From contig JAUYGX010000023.1 of the NCBI GenBank assembly GCA_030690365.1, forward strand, positions 124,001-188,000: 64,000 nt of DNA. The letters are read 5' to 3'. How positions within the stretch are numbered: the stretch's first letter is position 1; every line of letters starts with the position of its first letter. The translations under genes and the position numbers were made by a program. Origin of the DNA: Bacteroidales bacterium. GTDB taxonomy: Bacteria > Bacteroidota > Bacteroidia > Bacteroidales > F082. The notes beneath the pieces are model-generated. The model had not been told where the DNA came from. It saw only the letters and a list, made by a program, of their open reading frames with translations, and ran no database searches. Below are positions 54,031-63,189 of the stretch, piece after piece.

Positions 54031-56871
54031 CTATTTTTTCAGGCATATTGTAACTGGTGCACTTCCCCAGGTAAAGGAAATCATCGGACCTTCGTCGGTT
54101 ATTTCGATTTGATCTTTTGGTACTTCTACCATCTCAATTTTCCCATCTTCAAGTTTTTGTTCAAGGGTTATCGATTGGTATTCTTTTTCACCACCGATTA
54201 CCTTCAGGGTTAAATGATATTCAGGAGGTTCATTGTAGTAGCCCTTTCCTTCGGAACTAACAGTAAACTCAAGTAAATCACCATCCTGCTGTTGATTTGC
54301 CCTGAATTTCATCAGATGATATTCTCCTTTTTCATAGGCTCCATAAAGCGCACCATCATCCAAATACACAAATCCGGAATCCATGTTTGCATACGAATTC
54401 AGATAATAATCTACCTCCAGATATTGTGTACAAATGTTGTTGGTCGTATTCACCGGTGAGGCTTTGGTGATAAACGATCCTGCCCTGACGAAGATGGGAA
54501 TGGTTTGAATATCAACAGGAACATCGATGCTTTGCCCACCACTAACACGTAAATTGGACCAGAAATCATACCAGAAATCGCCCTCAGGCAAGTACACCTG
54601 CCTGGTTTTCAAATCGGGTTTCAGGATGGGTGCTATCAGAAAACCGGGCCCAAACATAAACTCATCTTCTATGTTGTAGGCATTGGTATCAGTCGGGAAT
54701 TCGTAAAACAAAGGCCGAACAATGGGATAGCCCAACGTATGGCTTTCGAAGGTAAGCGTGTAGATATAGGGCAATAAGCTATATCGCAAATGCATAAAAT
54801 CGCGTACCACCTGACGGGTGGTGTCGTTAAAGTAAACCGGTTCCGACGGAATGCCGGAACCATGAGGCCGCAGGATAGGAGAAAAACAAGCCATCTGTAA
54901 CCACCTGGTATACAATGCCTCATCACGGGTTCCCTGTGCAAATCCGCCTGCATCGGAATGGATAAAAGGCAACCCGCTCAAACTCATGTGTATCATCAGA
55001 GGCAACTGAGCCTGCAATCCTCCCCAACTGCGCGATACATCCCCCGTCCAGGGAAAAATACTGTAGCGTTGCGATCCGGCATAGCCGGCCCGGTTCAGGT
55101 TAAAAAGCCTGGTATCAGGATAATCCTTGCGATACTGTTCAAAAAGCATTTTATGCCAGTAATGACCATAAATATTATGAACTTCATCGGCTTTGCCGAA
55201 CACATGATACTGATCGGCAGGATGATTTTCAGGTTCACCCAAATCGCCCCACCAACCGGCTACACCCATTTCTATCTGGGGTTTGTATTGTTTCCAAAAC
55301 CAATCAGCCGCCTGTGGATTAAAAATGTCGATCAGTCCGGCAGAGCCAAAATAAAACTGATCGTTCACATAGGTACTGCCGGTGCTGGCCAGGGACAGCA
55401 AACCCAACTCACTGGTGATTTTAAAGTTCTTAAGGGTATCGATGATGTAAGGTTCGGTAATGAGGATTGTTTTTATTCCCCAGAGTTTAAAGCCATCTAT
55501 CATTTTTTTGGGATCGGGCCAATTTGGCTTGTACCAGTTTAACCGGCCCAAGGTGCCCATGATGCTGTCGCCAAACCAATAAAAATCAAGGATTACGGCA
55601 TCGATTGGAAAATCTTCTTTTTGCATCAAATGTACGATGGAGTCGGTTTCCTCCTGAGATTTGTAGCCCATACGCGATTGCAGGTTTCCCAAAGCCCAAA
55701 AGGGAGGAAGTGGCTGAAATCCGGTTAAGGTGGCATATTCGTGTGAGATGGTTTTGAAGTCGGAACCCACCACCAGATAATACTGCATCGGGCCGCCGAT
55801 GGCTCCCCATACCATAATGCCGGGCTCAGTTTCGCCCAAATCGGCATATCCTTTCTGAGGATTATCAAACAACAATAAATAATGGTTGGTTGAAACAACC
55901 AATGGGATGGAGTAATTCAGGTTTTTAGCACCGATTTCGTATCCGTATTTGGGCCGGTTGTACAGGTTGTAACGCGATCCTCTGAGGTTGAGCCCATTAG
56001 CACGTTCGCCCAATCCAAAAAAGCGCTCGTGATCAGCCATTTTAAACCGAAGTCCCTCCGAATCGGTGCGATTGAAGTATCCCTTTTCTTCCTGAAGGAT
56101 GGTGTCGTGGTGATACACAAAGGCCACGTATACAGGATTTTTATGAACCAACACAGTAAGCGAATCGGTCATCAATTTAACCCAGGCCCCATCTTCAGAG
56201 GCGACGGAATGAACGGGCTGAGGTGCCATAATAACCGCATCGGAGGGTGAACTCACTCCCACGCTGTTTGGAAAGTGCTGCACTTTAATGGTTGTGGAGT
56301 TAAACGGCACAATGGTAATTAATCCATGGTTGGTTAACACTTTTAGCACATGCTCAAAAAGAGAATGCGACACATATTCCCTTTTTTCAAAAACATATTC
56401 GGGGGCTTCTTTTACAGGAGGAACATACCCGTTTACCGGAATGAAAATATCCTCGTTGGTTTTGGTTTTGCCCACATGTGATCCATTTTCGCTTCTGAAG
56501 ACAAAAGCCAGTTGTTGTGGGATTTCATCAGGTTGTAATCCGTAGAAATCGTTGATCACAAATTTAACCTGATACAGGTCATCGCCCAGCGAGGTCATCT
56601 TTACACGGGAATCTGCTTCACCCCAGTTACCTACCACGTGTTTCCAGTCGCCGCCATCGATGCTTTTGTTGGTAATCACTCCGGTATGAAAGTACACATC
56701 GTCCTGATATCCTGCCAAAGCGCCATTTCCGGCTTTGGCATTAAAAGTCAGTATTGCCATCTTATTTGGTGGCGGGTTATCAGGAATGAACCAGGCTACT
56801 TGCGAAAAGCCCGTTTGAATAAAAATGAACAGCCCTGCAATACAGAGAAGTAGGTTGTTATTAATTTTCAT
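54031..56871 (-). CDS. GH31 alpha-glucosidase with an N-terminal glucan-associated module
   Basis: The protein has 946 residues from ATG 56871 (a TTG two codons earlier is less likely). It has a signal peptide, an N-terminal beta module (about 28-150) similar to that of the amylase at 48264 (AGNGALAGYQDDVYFHTGVI versus LGNGGLAGTSDDVYAHTGVI), the GH31 N-terminal beta-sandwich and the catalytic barrel. The nucleophile is the Asp in GWWGDLGEPE (about residue 543) and the acid/base Asp is in HSDAGGFAQG. There is no T9SS tail and no lipobox, so it is probably periplasmic. It would release glucose from the ends of imported oligosaccharides. It lies in the middle of the GH operon. Confidence 0.94.
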   Translation of the reverse strand: MKINNNLLLCIAGLFIFIQTGFSQVAWFIPDNPPPNKMAILTFNAKAGNGALAGYQDDVYFHTGVITNKSIDGGDWKHVVGNWGEADSRVKMTSLGDDLYQVKFVINDFYGLQPDEIPQQLAFVFRSENGSHVGKTKTNEDIFIPVNGYVPPVKEAPEYVFEKREYVSHSLFEHVLKVLTNHGLITIVPFNSTTIKVQHFPNSVGVSSPSDAVIMAPQPVHSVASEDGAWVKLMTDSLTVLVHKNPVYVAFVYHHDTILQEEKGYFNRTDSEGLRFKMADHERFFGLGERANGLNLRGSRYNLYNRPKYGYEIGAKNLNYSIPLVVSTNHYLLLFDNPQKGYADLGETEPGIMVWGAIGGPMQYYLVVGSDFKTISHEYATLTGFQPLPPFWALGNLQSRMGYKSQEETDSIVHLMQKEDFPIDAVILDFYWFGDSIMGTLGRLNWYKPNWPDPKKMIDGFKLWGIKTILITEPYIIDTLKNFKITSELGLLSLASTGSTYVNDQFYFGSAGLIDIFNPQAADWFWKQYKPQIEMGVAGWWGDLGEPENHPADQYHVFGKADEVHNIYGHYWHKMLFEQYRKDYPDTRLFNLNRAGYAGSQRYSIFPWTGDVSRSWGGLQAQLPLMIHMSLSGLPFIHSDAGGFAQGTRDEALYTRWLQMACFSPILRPHGSGIPSEPVYFNDTTRQVVRDFMHLRYSLLPYIYTLTFESHTLGYPIVRPLFYEFPTDTNAYNIEDEFMFGPGFLIAPILKPDLKTRQVYLPEGDFWYDFWSNLRVSGGQSIDVPVDIQTIPIFVRAGSFITKASPVNTTNNICTQYLEVDYYLNSYANMDSGFVYLDDGALYGAYEKGEYHLMKFRANQQQDGDLLEFTVSSEGKGYYNEPPEYHLTLKVIGGEKEYQSITLEQKLEDGKIEMVEVPKDQIEITDEGPMISFTWGSAPVTICLKK

Positions 56872-56893
56872 GAACAATTTATTTCAATACCAT

Positions 56894-58768
56894 CTATTTT
56901 ACTAATTCAACAATCACAGGTGATTTGGCAGGAACTACTATTTCTGTCAACTGATCGAAACCTGTCCGGTCGAGGACGCTTCTGCCTTTGGAATAGCCTT
57001 GCAGGTTTTCAGAAAATCTTGATAAATCAACTGTTTTCTCCTCATTGGTGTTGTTAAGCATCACCATCACAGAGCCTTCATCGTTGTAACGGAAATAAAC
57101 ATAAATTCCATTTTCGGGAATGTAGTGGGTTAATTTACCTGATTGGACGGCGGTATTTGTTTGTCGCCAATGCAAGAGCTTCTTCATAAAATCAAACGCG
57201 TTGTTCTGCTCCCGGGTTCTACCTTCGCGTGTAAAGGCATTGCTGGTGTCGTCACTCCAACCACCCGGAAAATCTTTGCGTATGTCGCCATGACCTTTAT
57301 GTTCTTTTCCGCTCATCATTATTTCTGAGCCATAGTATAATTGAGGAATACCACGGGTGGTTAGCAGAAAAGCCATGGCCAGTTTAAATTTATTGTCATC
57401 TTCTCCCAGTTTTGAATAAATTCTGTCGCCGTCATGGTTATCGGCAAACGTCACCAAATTCATTGGATTGGTGTACACATAATCTTGTGAAATGATATCC
57501 CAAAGTCTCGCTGCTCCCTTGTCCCAACCTTCTTCTTCATTAAAAGCACTGCTGATGGCCTGCATCAATGGAAAATCAAACACATTGGTCAAATTAGAAC
57601 GATACCCATCCTTATTGGTGATATTGTTCTCCCAATAAGCCACTGACTGGGGGTCACTCAGCCATACTTCGCCCACCACATTGTAGTAGGGATATTCCTC
57701 CAGGAGTCTTTTCATCCAGAGTGCCATGAAGTCGCTATACGGATAAGGATAAGTATCCTGACGGATGCCATCCAATCCGGTGTATTCTATCCACCAAATG
57801 CTGTTTTGAATGAGAAACTCTGCCAAAAGGTGGTTTTGTTGGTTGAGATCGGCCATGGAAGTATCGAACCAGCCCCTTACCATTTTATCATAATCGGATT
57901 TGGTGGCATGCGGATCGGAAACAACGCCTCCCCTATAATTGGAACGGGTAAATTCGGGCCATTGGTTATACCAATCCTGCATGGGCAAATCATTTTTCCA
58001 GTAATATCCAGTTCCTACATGGTTAAAAACCATGTCCATAATTACCTTAAGTCCCTTTTGGTGGGCATTTTCAACCATGTTTATATAATCCTGGTTGACA
58101 CCAAAACGTTTGTCAATCTTATATAAGTCCGTGATGGCATACCCATGGTAGGAGGCGGCGGGCATATTGTTTTGTAGCAAAGGTGTTGTCCAGATGGCTG
58201 TAACTCCCAAATCTTTTAAATAATCAAAATGCGTTTCAATGCCTTTAATATCTCCACCATGTCGGCCGCTTGGATTTGATCTGTCTGCCTTTTCAAGCAT
58301 TCCCGGAGCATCGTCGTTGGATGGATCGCCATTGGCAAATCTGTCGGGCATCAACAGATAAATTACATCCGAATTGTCGAAACCCTGAAATTGAGCAGGA
58401 TCGATTTTTCTTTGTTTGATTTCGTATGCATAGGAAAGCTTTGATTTCCCATTTACCAGAAAGTCGATTTTCATGGTTCCCGGAACCACATCCGGCGAAA
58501 GCACCAGGTTGACAAACAAATAATTGGGACTCTCCACATGGATTACCTCCCTGATTTGGATGCCAGTATATGAAATTACCGGCGTGGCTTTCGAAATATC
58601 CTTGCCATAAACCATCAGCTGAAGGTTGGGGTTTTTCATTCCCGCCCACCAAAAGGGAGGATCTATTCTGGTAAGTTCTACTTTTTCCGCCCGGGCGGTC
58701 ATTCCCGATAACAACAATACCATGCCAATCAACAGGGCTTTAAAAGTCAGGTGAGATATCTTCTTCAT
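56894..58768 (-). CDS. GH13 neopullulanase/cyclomaltodextrinase (SusA-like)
   Basis: The 624-residue protein (from ATG 58768; ATG 58777 would add three residues) has a signal peptide (about 1-27), an N-terminal cyclomaltodextrinase domain (about 28-120) and a GH13 barrel. Numbered from ATG 58777 the catalytic residues are D341 (GIRQDTYP), E370 (VVGEVW) and D449 (FADNHDG). The architecture resembles Bacteroides SusA, a periplasmic enzyme that splits imported maltooligosaccharides and pullulan. It is the first gene of the three-gene operon with GH31 and the GH13 lipoprotein (gaps 22 and 18 bp). Confidence 0.94.
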   Translation of the reverse strand: MKKISHLTFKALLIGMVLLLSGMTARAEKVELTRIDPPFWWAGMKNPNLQLMVYGKDISKATPVISYTGIQIREVIHVESPNYLFVNLVLSPDVVPGTMKIDFLVNGKSKLSYAYEIKQRKIDPAQFQGFDNSDVIYLLMPDRFANGDPSNDDAPGMLEKADRSNPSGRHGGDIKGIETHFDYLKDLGVTAIWTTPLLQNNMPAASYHGYAITDLYKIDKRFGVNQDYINMVENAHQKGLKVIMDMVFNHVGTGYYWKNDLPMQDWYNQWPEFTRSNYRGGVVSDPHATKSDYDKMVRGWFDTSMADLNQQNHLLAEFLIQNSIWWIEYTGLDGIRQDTYPYPYSDFMALWMKRLLEEYPYYNVVGEVWLSDPQSVAYWENNITNKDGYRSNLTNVFDFPLMQAISSAFNEEEGWDKGAARLWDIISQDYVYTNPMNLVTFADNHDGDRIYSKLGEDDNKFKLAMAFLLTTRGIPQLYYGSEIMMSGKEHKGHGDIRKDFPGGWSDDTSNAFTREGRTREQNNAFDFMKKLLHWRQTNTAVQSGKLTHYIPENGIYVYFRYNDEGSVMVMLNNTNEEKTVDLSRFSENLQGYSKGRSVLDRTGFDQLTEIVVPAKSPVIVELVK

Positions 58769-58803
58769 ACGATGCATAAACTGAATTTAATTGGAAAATC
58801 ACT

Positions 58804-58811
58804 CAAAAATA
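58804..58811 (-). promoter_or_regulatory. -7 promoter box of the GH operon (TATTTTTG)
   Basis: A perfect TAnnTTTG box on the minus strand. It lies 36 bp before the ATG at 58768. The operator at 58914-58925 is about 105 bp upstream, between this promoter and that of the divergent gene. Confidence 0.5.
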
Positions 58812-58913
58812 GTTCATTTAATTTTATCATAGAATCCCTGAATGGAGAAAGGGAAAAAATCGAATCATAATGTATTAAAAAACGGTGTAATTTATTGAGT
58901 AAAATCAGGTGTT

Positions 58914-58925
58914 GCAAACGATTGA
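58914..58925. promoter_or_regulatory. Candidate LacI-family operator in the divergent GH promoter region
   Basis: GCAAACGATTGA has the same left half and core as the site at 51167, with one change at the right end. Its place in the 263-bp space between the two divergent GH transcription units fits control of both. Confidence 0.45.
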
Positions 58926-59013
58926 GACAGGATACACAAAACCCAAAGCTGCGCAGCAACTACACACGATCGCTTCCGCGCGATACAAGCACAAATCCGG
59001 TGGCTTTTCGATT

Positions 59014-59021
59014 TATATTTG
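59014..59021 (+). promoter_or_regulatory. -7 promoter box of the trehalose-synthase-like gene (TATATTTG)
   Basis: A perfect TAnnTTTG box 19 bases before the ATG at 59041. No TTG is found at the standard -33 spacing. The operator at 58914-58925 is about 90 bp upstream. Confidence 0.5.
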
Positions 59022-59040
59022 CAAATAAAATTTTCTTTAA

Positions 59041-60756
59041 ATGACAAATAAATCCATCCTGTACGAATATTGGCAGACCCTTTATCCTGCAACTTCCACG
59101 GAACGTCTCGACCAGTTTTTATCCACGTTGTCGCCCGTTGCCGGATCCAACGAAGTACAGGATTGGTACAAAGATGCCATCGTATACGCATTGTATGTGG
59201 ATTTATTTAACAGCAACTTTAACGGACTCATCGACAAACTCGACTACCTGCAGGATTTGGGAGTCAGTTGTTTGTGGCTGCTGCCGATACTGGATTCTCC
59301 CATGCGGGATGCCGGATTCGACATTAAGAATTACGACCGCATTCGACCCGACTTACTCGGACTGCCCGAAACAGCCTCAAAGCGTGAACAAACTCAAGTA
59401 TTTAAGGAGTTTCTTAAAGCTGCTCACGAACATCACATCAAAGTGATTTTTGACGTGGCTATCAACCACACTTCGGATCAAAATCCGTGGTTTATTGAAT
59501 CGCAGAAGTTAACTCCCAACAAATACAGCGATTATTATATCTGGCGCGAGCAACCCGATAAATACCTGGATGCCAGATTACTGTTTAAAGGAATTGAAGA
59601 CTCAAACTGGGAAAAGCTGGGCGATCGTTACTATTTCCATCGGTTTTTCAGCTTTCAGCCCGACTTGAATTACCGCAATCCGGAAGTCTTGCTCGCGATG
59701 ACAGAAAATCTTCTTTACTGGCAGAAAATGGGAGCCGACGGTTTTCGGGCAGATGCCATCCCATATCTCTGGAAAGAGGATCATACCAGTTGCGAAAACC
59801 TGGACAATACCCACATCATCGTGAAATTCTTCAGAGCTGTACTGGATTATGTTAACCCTGGCACGTTGTTGTTGGCCGAAGCCTGTCAAAAACCAAAAGA
59901 AGTGGTTAAATATCTGGGCAATGGCGACGAATGCCATGCGGCATATCATTTTCCGTTGATGCCCATGATGTTTAAAGCCATCGCCATGCAGAATGGCGAA
60001 CCTGTTAAACGGACTCTGAGTAGCGAGGTTACTCCCAAAATAAACAAAGAAAACCAATGGATGACCTTTCTGCGTGTACACGATGAATTAAGTCTGGAGT
60101 TGGTATACGTTTCCGAAGAAGACCGGCATTTCATTCACTCGCGTTACTGTCACGATCCAAAATGGGATTTCCGGGTGGGTGAAGGGATATCGGCGCGATT
60201 GTCGGAACTGATGAAACGCGACGCCGACAAAATTGCGCTAAGTTATTCACTCATGCTCACACTTACAGGCACACCAGTGGTTTACTATGGTGACGAATTT
60301 GGTAAGTTTAACGACGAGGACTACTACAACGAACAAATCAGGCTGACCGGAAAAGACGATACCCGCTTTTTGGTGCGCGGACGTATCAACTGGGAGCAGT
60401 TGGAAATGGATTTGTCGGATGAAAACAATTTCCATTTTAGGGTGTTCGAGCTCATTTTCGGCATGTTGAACAGCCGGAAAAAACAAAAAGCATTCGGACG
60501 CGGCGAAACGCAATTTATCGAAATGTACGACCAGGAAGGAAGCATACGCCCCGAAGTGTTGGCTTATTACCGCATTTATAAAGACGAGAAATTATTCATT
60601 ATCAACAACTTGTCAGATTGTACAGTTAAGCTGGTGAATCCGATACCTGAGAAGGACATGGCCATTCTCTATCCAAAAGGCATGCGCGTTGAGGATCCAA
60701 ACAATCAAATTGTTCTTGAGCCTTTTGGGTTTGTCTGGTTTCTGGTTTTGGAATAG
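59041..60756 (+). CDS. GH13 trehalose synthase-like maltose glucosyltransferase
   Basis: The 571-residue protein lacks a signal peptide, so it is cytoplasmic. Motifs are those of the trehalose synthase group: GADGFRADAIPYLWKED (D238), LLLAEACQKPKEVV (E280) and FLRVHDELSLE (D348). Trehalose synthases isomerise maltose to trehalose; the family also contains maltose-specific glucosidases, and no maltokinase domain is fused here. It would act on maltose from the extracellular and periplasmic enzymes encoded on the opposite strand. The gene ends 12 bp from convergent holA. Confidence 0.85.
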   Translation: MTNKSILYEYWQTLYPATSTERLDQFLSTLSPVAGSNEVQDWYKDAIVYALYVDLFNSNFNGLIDKLDYLQDLGVSCLWLLPILDSPMRDAGFDIKNYDRIRPDLLGLPETASKREQTQVFKEFLKAAHEHHIKVIFDVAINHTSDQNPWFIESQKLTPNKYSDYYIWREQPDKYLDARLLFKGIEDSNWEKLGDRYYFHRFFSFQPDLNYRNPEVLLAMTENLLYWQKMGADGFRADAIPYLWKEDHTSCENLDNTHIIVKFFRAVLDYVNPGTLLLAEACQKPKEVVKYLGNGDECHAAYHFPLMPMMFKAIAMQNGEPVKRTLSSEVTPKINKENQWMTFLRVHDELSLELVYVSEEDRHFIHSRYCHDPKWDFRVGEGISARLSELMKRDADKIALSYSLMLTLTGTPVVYYGDEFGKFNDEDYYNEQIRLTGKDDTRFLVRGRINWEQLEMDLSDENNFHFRVFELIFGMLNSRKKQKAFGRGETQFIEMYDQEGSIRPEVLAYYRIYKDEKLFIINNLSDCTVKLVNPIPEKDMAILYPKGMRVEDPNNQIVLEPFGFVWFLVLE

Positions 60757-60768
60757 TTTGTTGGCAGC

Positions 60769-61773
60769 TTAGTTGATCATTTGGAAGATCAAAACCCGCA
60801 AGTCGTTATATCCCGAGGCATCGGTGCTATCTACTCCTTTGCTTTTTAAATCAAGCAGACGAATGCCCGCCAGTATTTTTTTCACCTTGTTTGGTGGAAA
60901 AACCCTGGCCGCAGCAGCATATTCTGAAACTATAAAAGGAGGAATCCCCAATTCGGAAGCAATCACATTCTGGGGCTGACCATGCAGGTGCGAATACAGG
61001 AACACCTTTATAAAATAATTGTGCAGCATCACCGTGAGCATCTGCAATGGATTTTCCTTTGGGTTCGACTCAAAATAGTTCACCATACGCTGTGCTTTAA
61101 GGGCATCACGTTGCGTGAGGGCTTTCTGAAGTTCGAAAATATTATAATCCTTGCTAATACCAATATTTTGCTCAATATCGTCCTCCGAAATCATTGATCC
61201 TTTTGGAATGCTGATGATGAGTTTCTGAAGTTCGTTGTTAATTTTACTCAGGTCGTTTCCAAGGTATTCCGACAACAACAGCAAAGCACCGGACTGCATG
61301 TCGTATCCTTTTTGCCGGATGAGTTCACGGATAAATTCTGGAACTTTGGCTTCTTTTAATTTGGCCGATTCAAATACAACCGCATTTTTAGATGTGTTGA
61401 TCTTTTTGTAAAAAGTTTTCCGCTTATCGACTTTTTTGTGCTTATGAGCCAAGACCAATATGGTAGTACTTAATGGGTTATCGAGATAGTTTTCAATTTC
61501 ATCCCACGACTTTAATTCCTGGGCTTCCTTGATGATCACCACCTGAAAATTACCCATCATTGGAAATTGCCTGGCCATATCCACAATTTCTCTGGCCGAA
61601 AGGTCGTAGCCGTAGGCAACTGTCTGATTAAAGTCGCGTAGACTTTCATCAAGGACATTGTTTTCGAGCAAATCGGTTAATTGATCGATATACCAAGGTT
61701 CTTCGCCATGAAAAAAATACACAGGCGCAAAAATCTTGCGTTCGATATTCCGGATGATTTCTTCGTACTTCAA
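60769..61773 (-). CDS. holA: DNA polymerase III subunit delta
   Basis: The 334-residue protein is the clamp-loader delta subunit that opens the beta clamp. It has the AAA-like N-terminal region (FFHGEEPWYIDQLTDLLEN), the conserved middle domain with the SEYLGNDLSKINNELQKLI helix, and the C-terminal collar domain. Length is normal. It lies 2 bp after the AMP nucleosidase gene, and the two form a common Bacteroidota pair. Confidence 0.93.
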   Translation of the reverse strand: MKYEEIIRNIERKIFAPVYFFHGEEPWYIDQLTDLLENNVLDESLRDFNQTVAYGYDLSAREIVDMARQFPMMGNFQVVIIKEAQELKSWDEIENYLDNPLSTTILVLAHKHKKVDKRKTFYKKINTSKNAVVFESAKLKEAKVPEFIRELIRQKGYDMQSGALLLLSEYLGNDLSKINNELQKLIISIPKGSMISEDDIEQNIGISKDYNIFELQKALTQRDALKAQRMVNYFESNPKENPLQMLTVMLHNYFIKVFLYSHLHGQPQNVIASELGIPPFIVSEYAAAARVFPPNKVKKILAGIRLLDLKSKGVDSTDASGYNDLRVLIFQMIN

Positions 61774-61775
61774 GG

Positions 61776-62546
61776 CTAAAATTTCAGGTGCTTAACGGTA
61801 ACCCCATCATTAATAAGCTGTTTGAGCGATTCGATGCCGATGCGGATGTGATCGCCAACGTAGTTTTCATTCACTTTTTTATCGCTTTCCATGGTTTTAA
61901 CTCCCTCTGGAATCATGGGCTGATCGGTTACCAAAAGCAAGGCACCGGTGGGAATTTCATTGACAAAACCCACTGTAAAAATGGTGGCCGTTTCCATATC
62001 AACCGCCATTGATCGCGTTTTGCGCAGGTATTTTTTAAACTTTTCATCATGTTCCCAAACCCGGCGGTTGGTGGTATAAACTGTGCCTGTCCAGTAGTCG
62101 CGGTTAAACTCGCGGATGGTTGTTGAGATGGCCTTTTGCAGGCTAAATGCCGGAAGTGCCGGCACTTTAGCAGGAAGATAATCATCGGAAGTTCCATCGC
62201 CACGGATGGCTGCAATGGGCAGAATTAAATCACCCACTTCATTTTTCCTTTTCAAACCGCCGCATTTTCCCAGAAACAAAACCGCTTTAGGCTCGATACC
62301 ACTCAGCAAATCCATGATGGTGGCTGCATTGGCACTTCCAAACCCAAAGTTTATCATGGTAATATCTCCCGAGGTGGCACACGGCATCGGACTTTTCTCA
62401 TCCACAATTTCAACCCCGTTCCATTTGGCAAAAAGCTCCAGATATTGCTTAAAGTTGGTGAGCAATATGTATTTACCAAAACCACCTAAATGCAATCCTG
62501 TATATCTTGGCAACCAGTTCTCTACTATCTCTTGCTTTTCAATCAT
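61776..62546 (-). CDS. amn: AMP nucleosidase (short form)
   Basis: The 256-residue enzyme is in the nucleoside phosphorylase superfamily. It has the substrate-loop LFLGKCGGLKRKNEVGDLIL and the ribose-binding motif VDMETATIFTVGF. Bacteroidota have this short form, about half the length of Escherichia coli Amn. It would hydrolyse AMP to adenine and ribose-5-phosphate. The gene precedes holA by 2 bp and is divergent from the HsdR-N-like gene. Confidence 0.9.
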   Translation of the reverse strand: MIEKQEIVENWLPRYTGLHLGGFGKYILLTNFKQYLELFAKWNGVEIVDEKSPMPCATSGDITMINFGFGSANAATIMDLLSGIEPKAVLFLGKCGGLKRKNEVGDLILPIAAIRGDGTSDDYLPAKVPALPAFSLQKAISTTIREFNRDYWTGTVYTTNRRVWEHDEKFKKYLRKTRSMAVDMETATIFTVGFVNEIPTGALLLVTDQPMIPEGVKTMESDKKVNENYVGDHIRIGIESLKQLINDGVTVKHLKF

Positions 62547-62560
62547 ACAATTCTTTTAGG

Positions 62561-62568
62561 CAAAATTA
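62561..62568 (-). promoter_or_regulatory. -7 promoter box of amn-holA (TAATTTTG)
   Basis: A perfect TAnnTTTG box on the minus strand, 15 bases before the ATG at 62546. Confidence 0.5.
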
Positions 62569-62617
62569 CATTTTTTAATCTAGTTTTACATCGAATTTAA
62601 ACCAATGATAGCGTAAA

Positions 62618-63067
62618 ATGTCAGCGGAGGAAAATAAGTTTAAGATCAGAACCAACCCACAGGGCAAAGAGGAAATTTTTGATTATTGGAGAAAAAAATA
62701 CGTTGTTTTAACACCTGAAGAATGGGTTCGACAGCAGTTTTTATTTTTCCTGGTGGAAGAAAAAGGCTATCCACGGTCGTTGATCGCTGTCGAAAAATCC
62801 ATCTCAGTCAATAGGCTGGCCAAAAGATTCGATGCTGTGGTTTACGACCACACAGGCAACCCCGCGATGCTTATTGAGTTTAAAGCGCCATCAGTAGCCC
62901 TGTCGCAAAAGACCATGGAACAAGCCGGCCGCTATAACCTTCACCTGAAAGTTAATTTCTTAATCATCAGCAATGGAACCCAACATTATTGCTGTAAAAT
63001 TAATCATCAAAACCAAACCTTTACCTTTTTGCCCGAAATACCACACTATACCCAATTGACAGATTAA
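62618..63067 (+). CDS. Orphan HsdR N-terminal-domain (PD-(D/E)xK) protein
   Basis: The 149-residue protein corresponds to the N-terminal nuclease domain of type I restriction subunit R. It has E59, then RFDAVVYDH with D72, LIEFKAP with E87/K89, and the QxxxY motif Q102-Y106 (EQAGRYN), so all nuclease signature residues are present. There is no helicase part and no HsdM/HsdS gene in the window, so it is not a type I system. Such solitary copies next to amn/holA are usual in Bacteroidota, and the function is unknown; a repair or housekeeping nuclease is possible. Confidence 0.9.
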   Translation: MSAEENKFKIRTNPQGKEEIFDYWRKKYVVLTPEEWVRQQFLFFLVEEKGYPRSLIAVEKSISVNRLAKRFDAVVYDHTGNPAMLIEFKAPSVALSQKTMEQAGRYNLHLKVNFLIISNGTQHYCCKINHQNQTFTFLPEIPHYTQLTD

Positions 63068-63161
63068 ACCTGTGACAGTTAAACAGGGCATTTGGCAAAG
63101 TAGATCGCATATAAATTGAAAATTATTCACACGAAATATCCACCTATTACGTTTTAATATC

Positions 63162-63169
63162 TATTTTTG
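63162..63169 (+). promoter_or_regulatory. -7 promoter box (TATTTTTG) of the hypothetical gene
   Basis: A perfect TAnnTTTG box 20 bases before the ATG at 63190. Confidence 0.45.
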
Positions 63170-63189
63170 CTATCAAATTATTTAATTGT

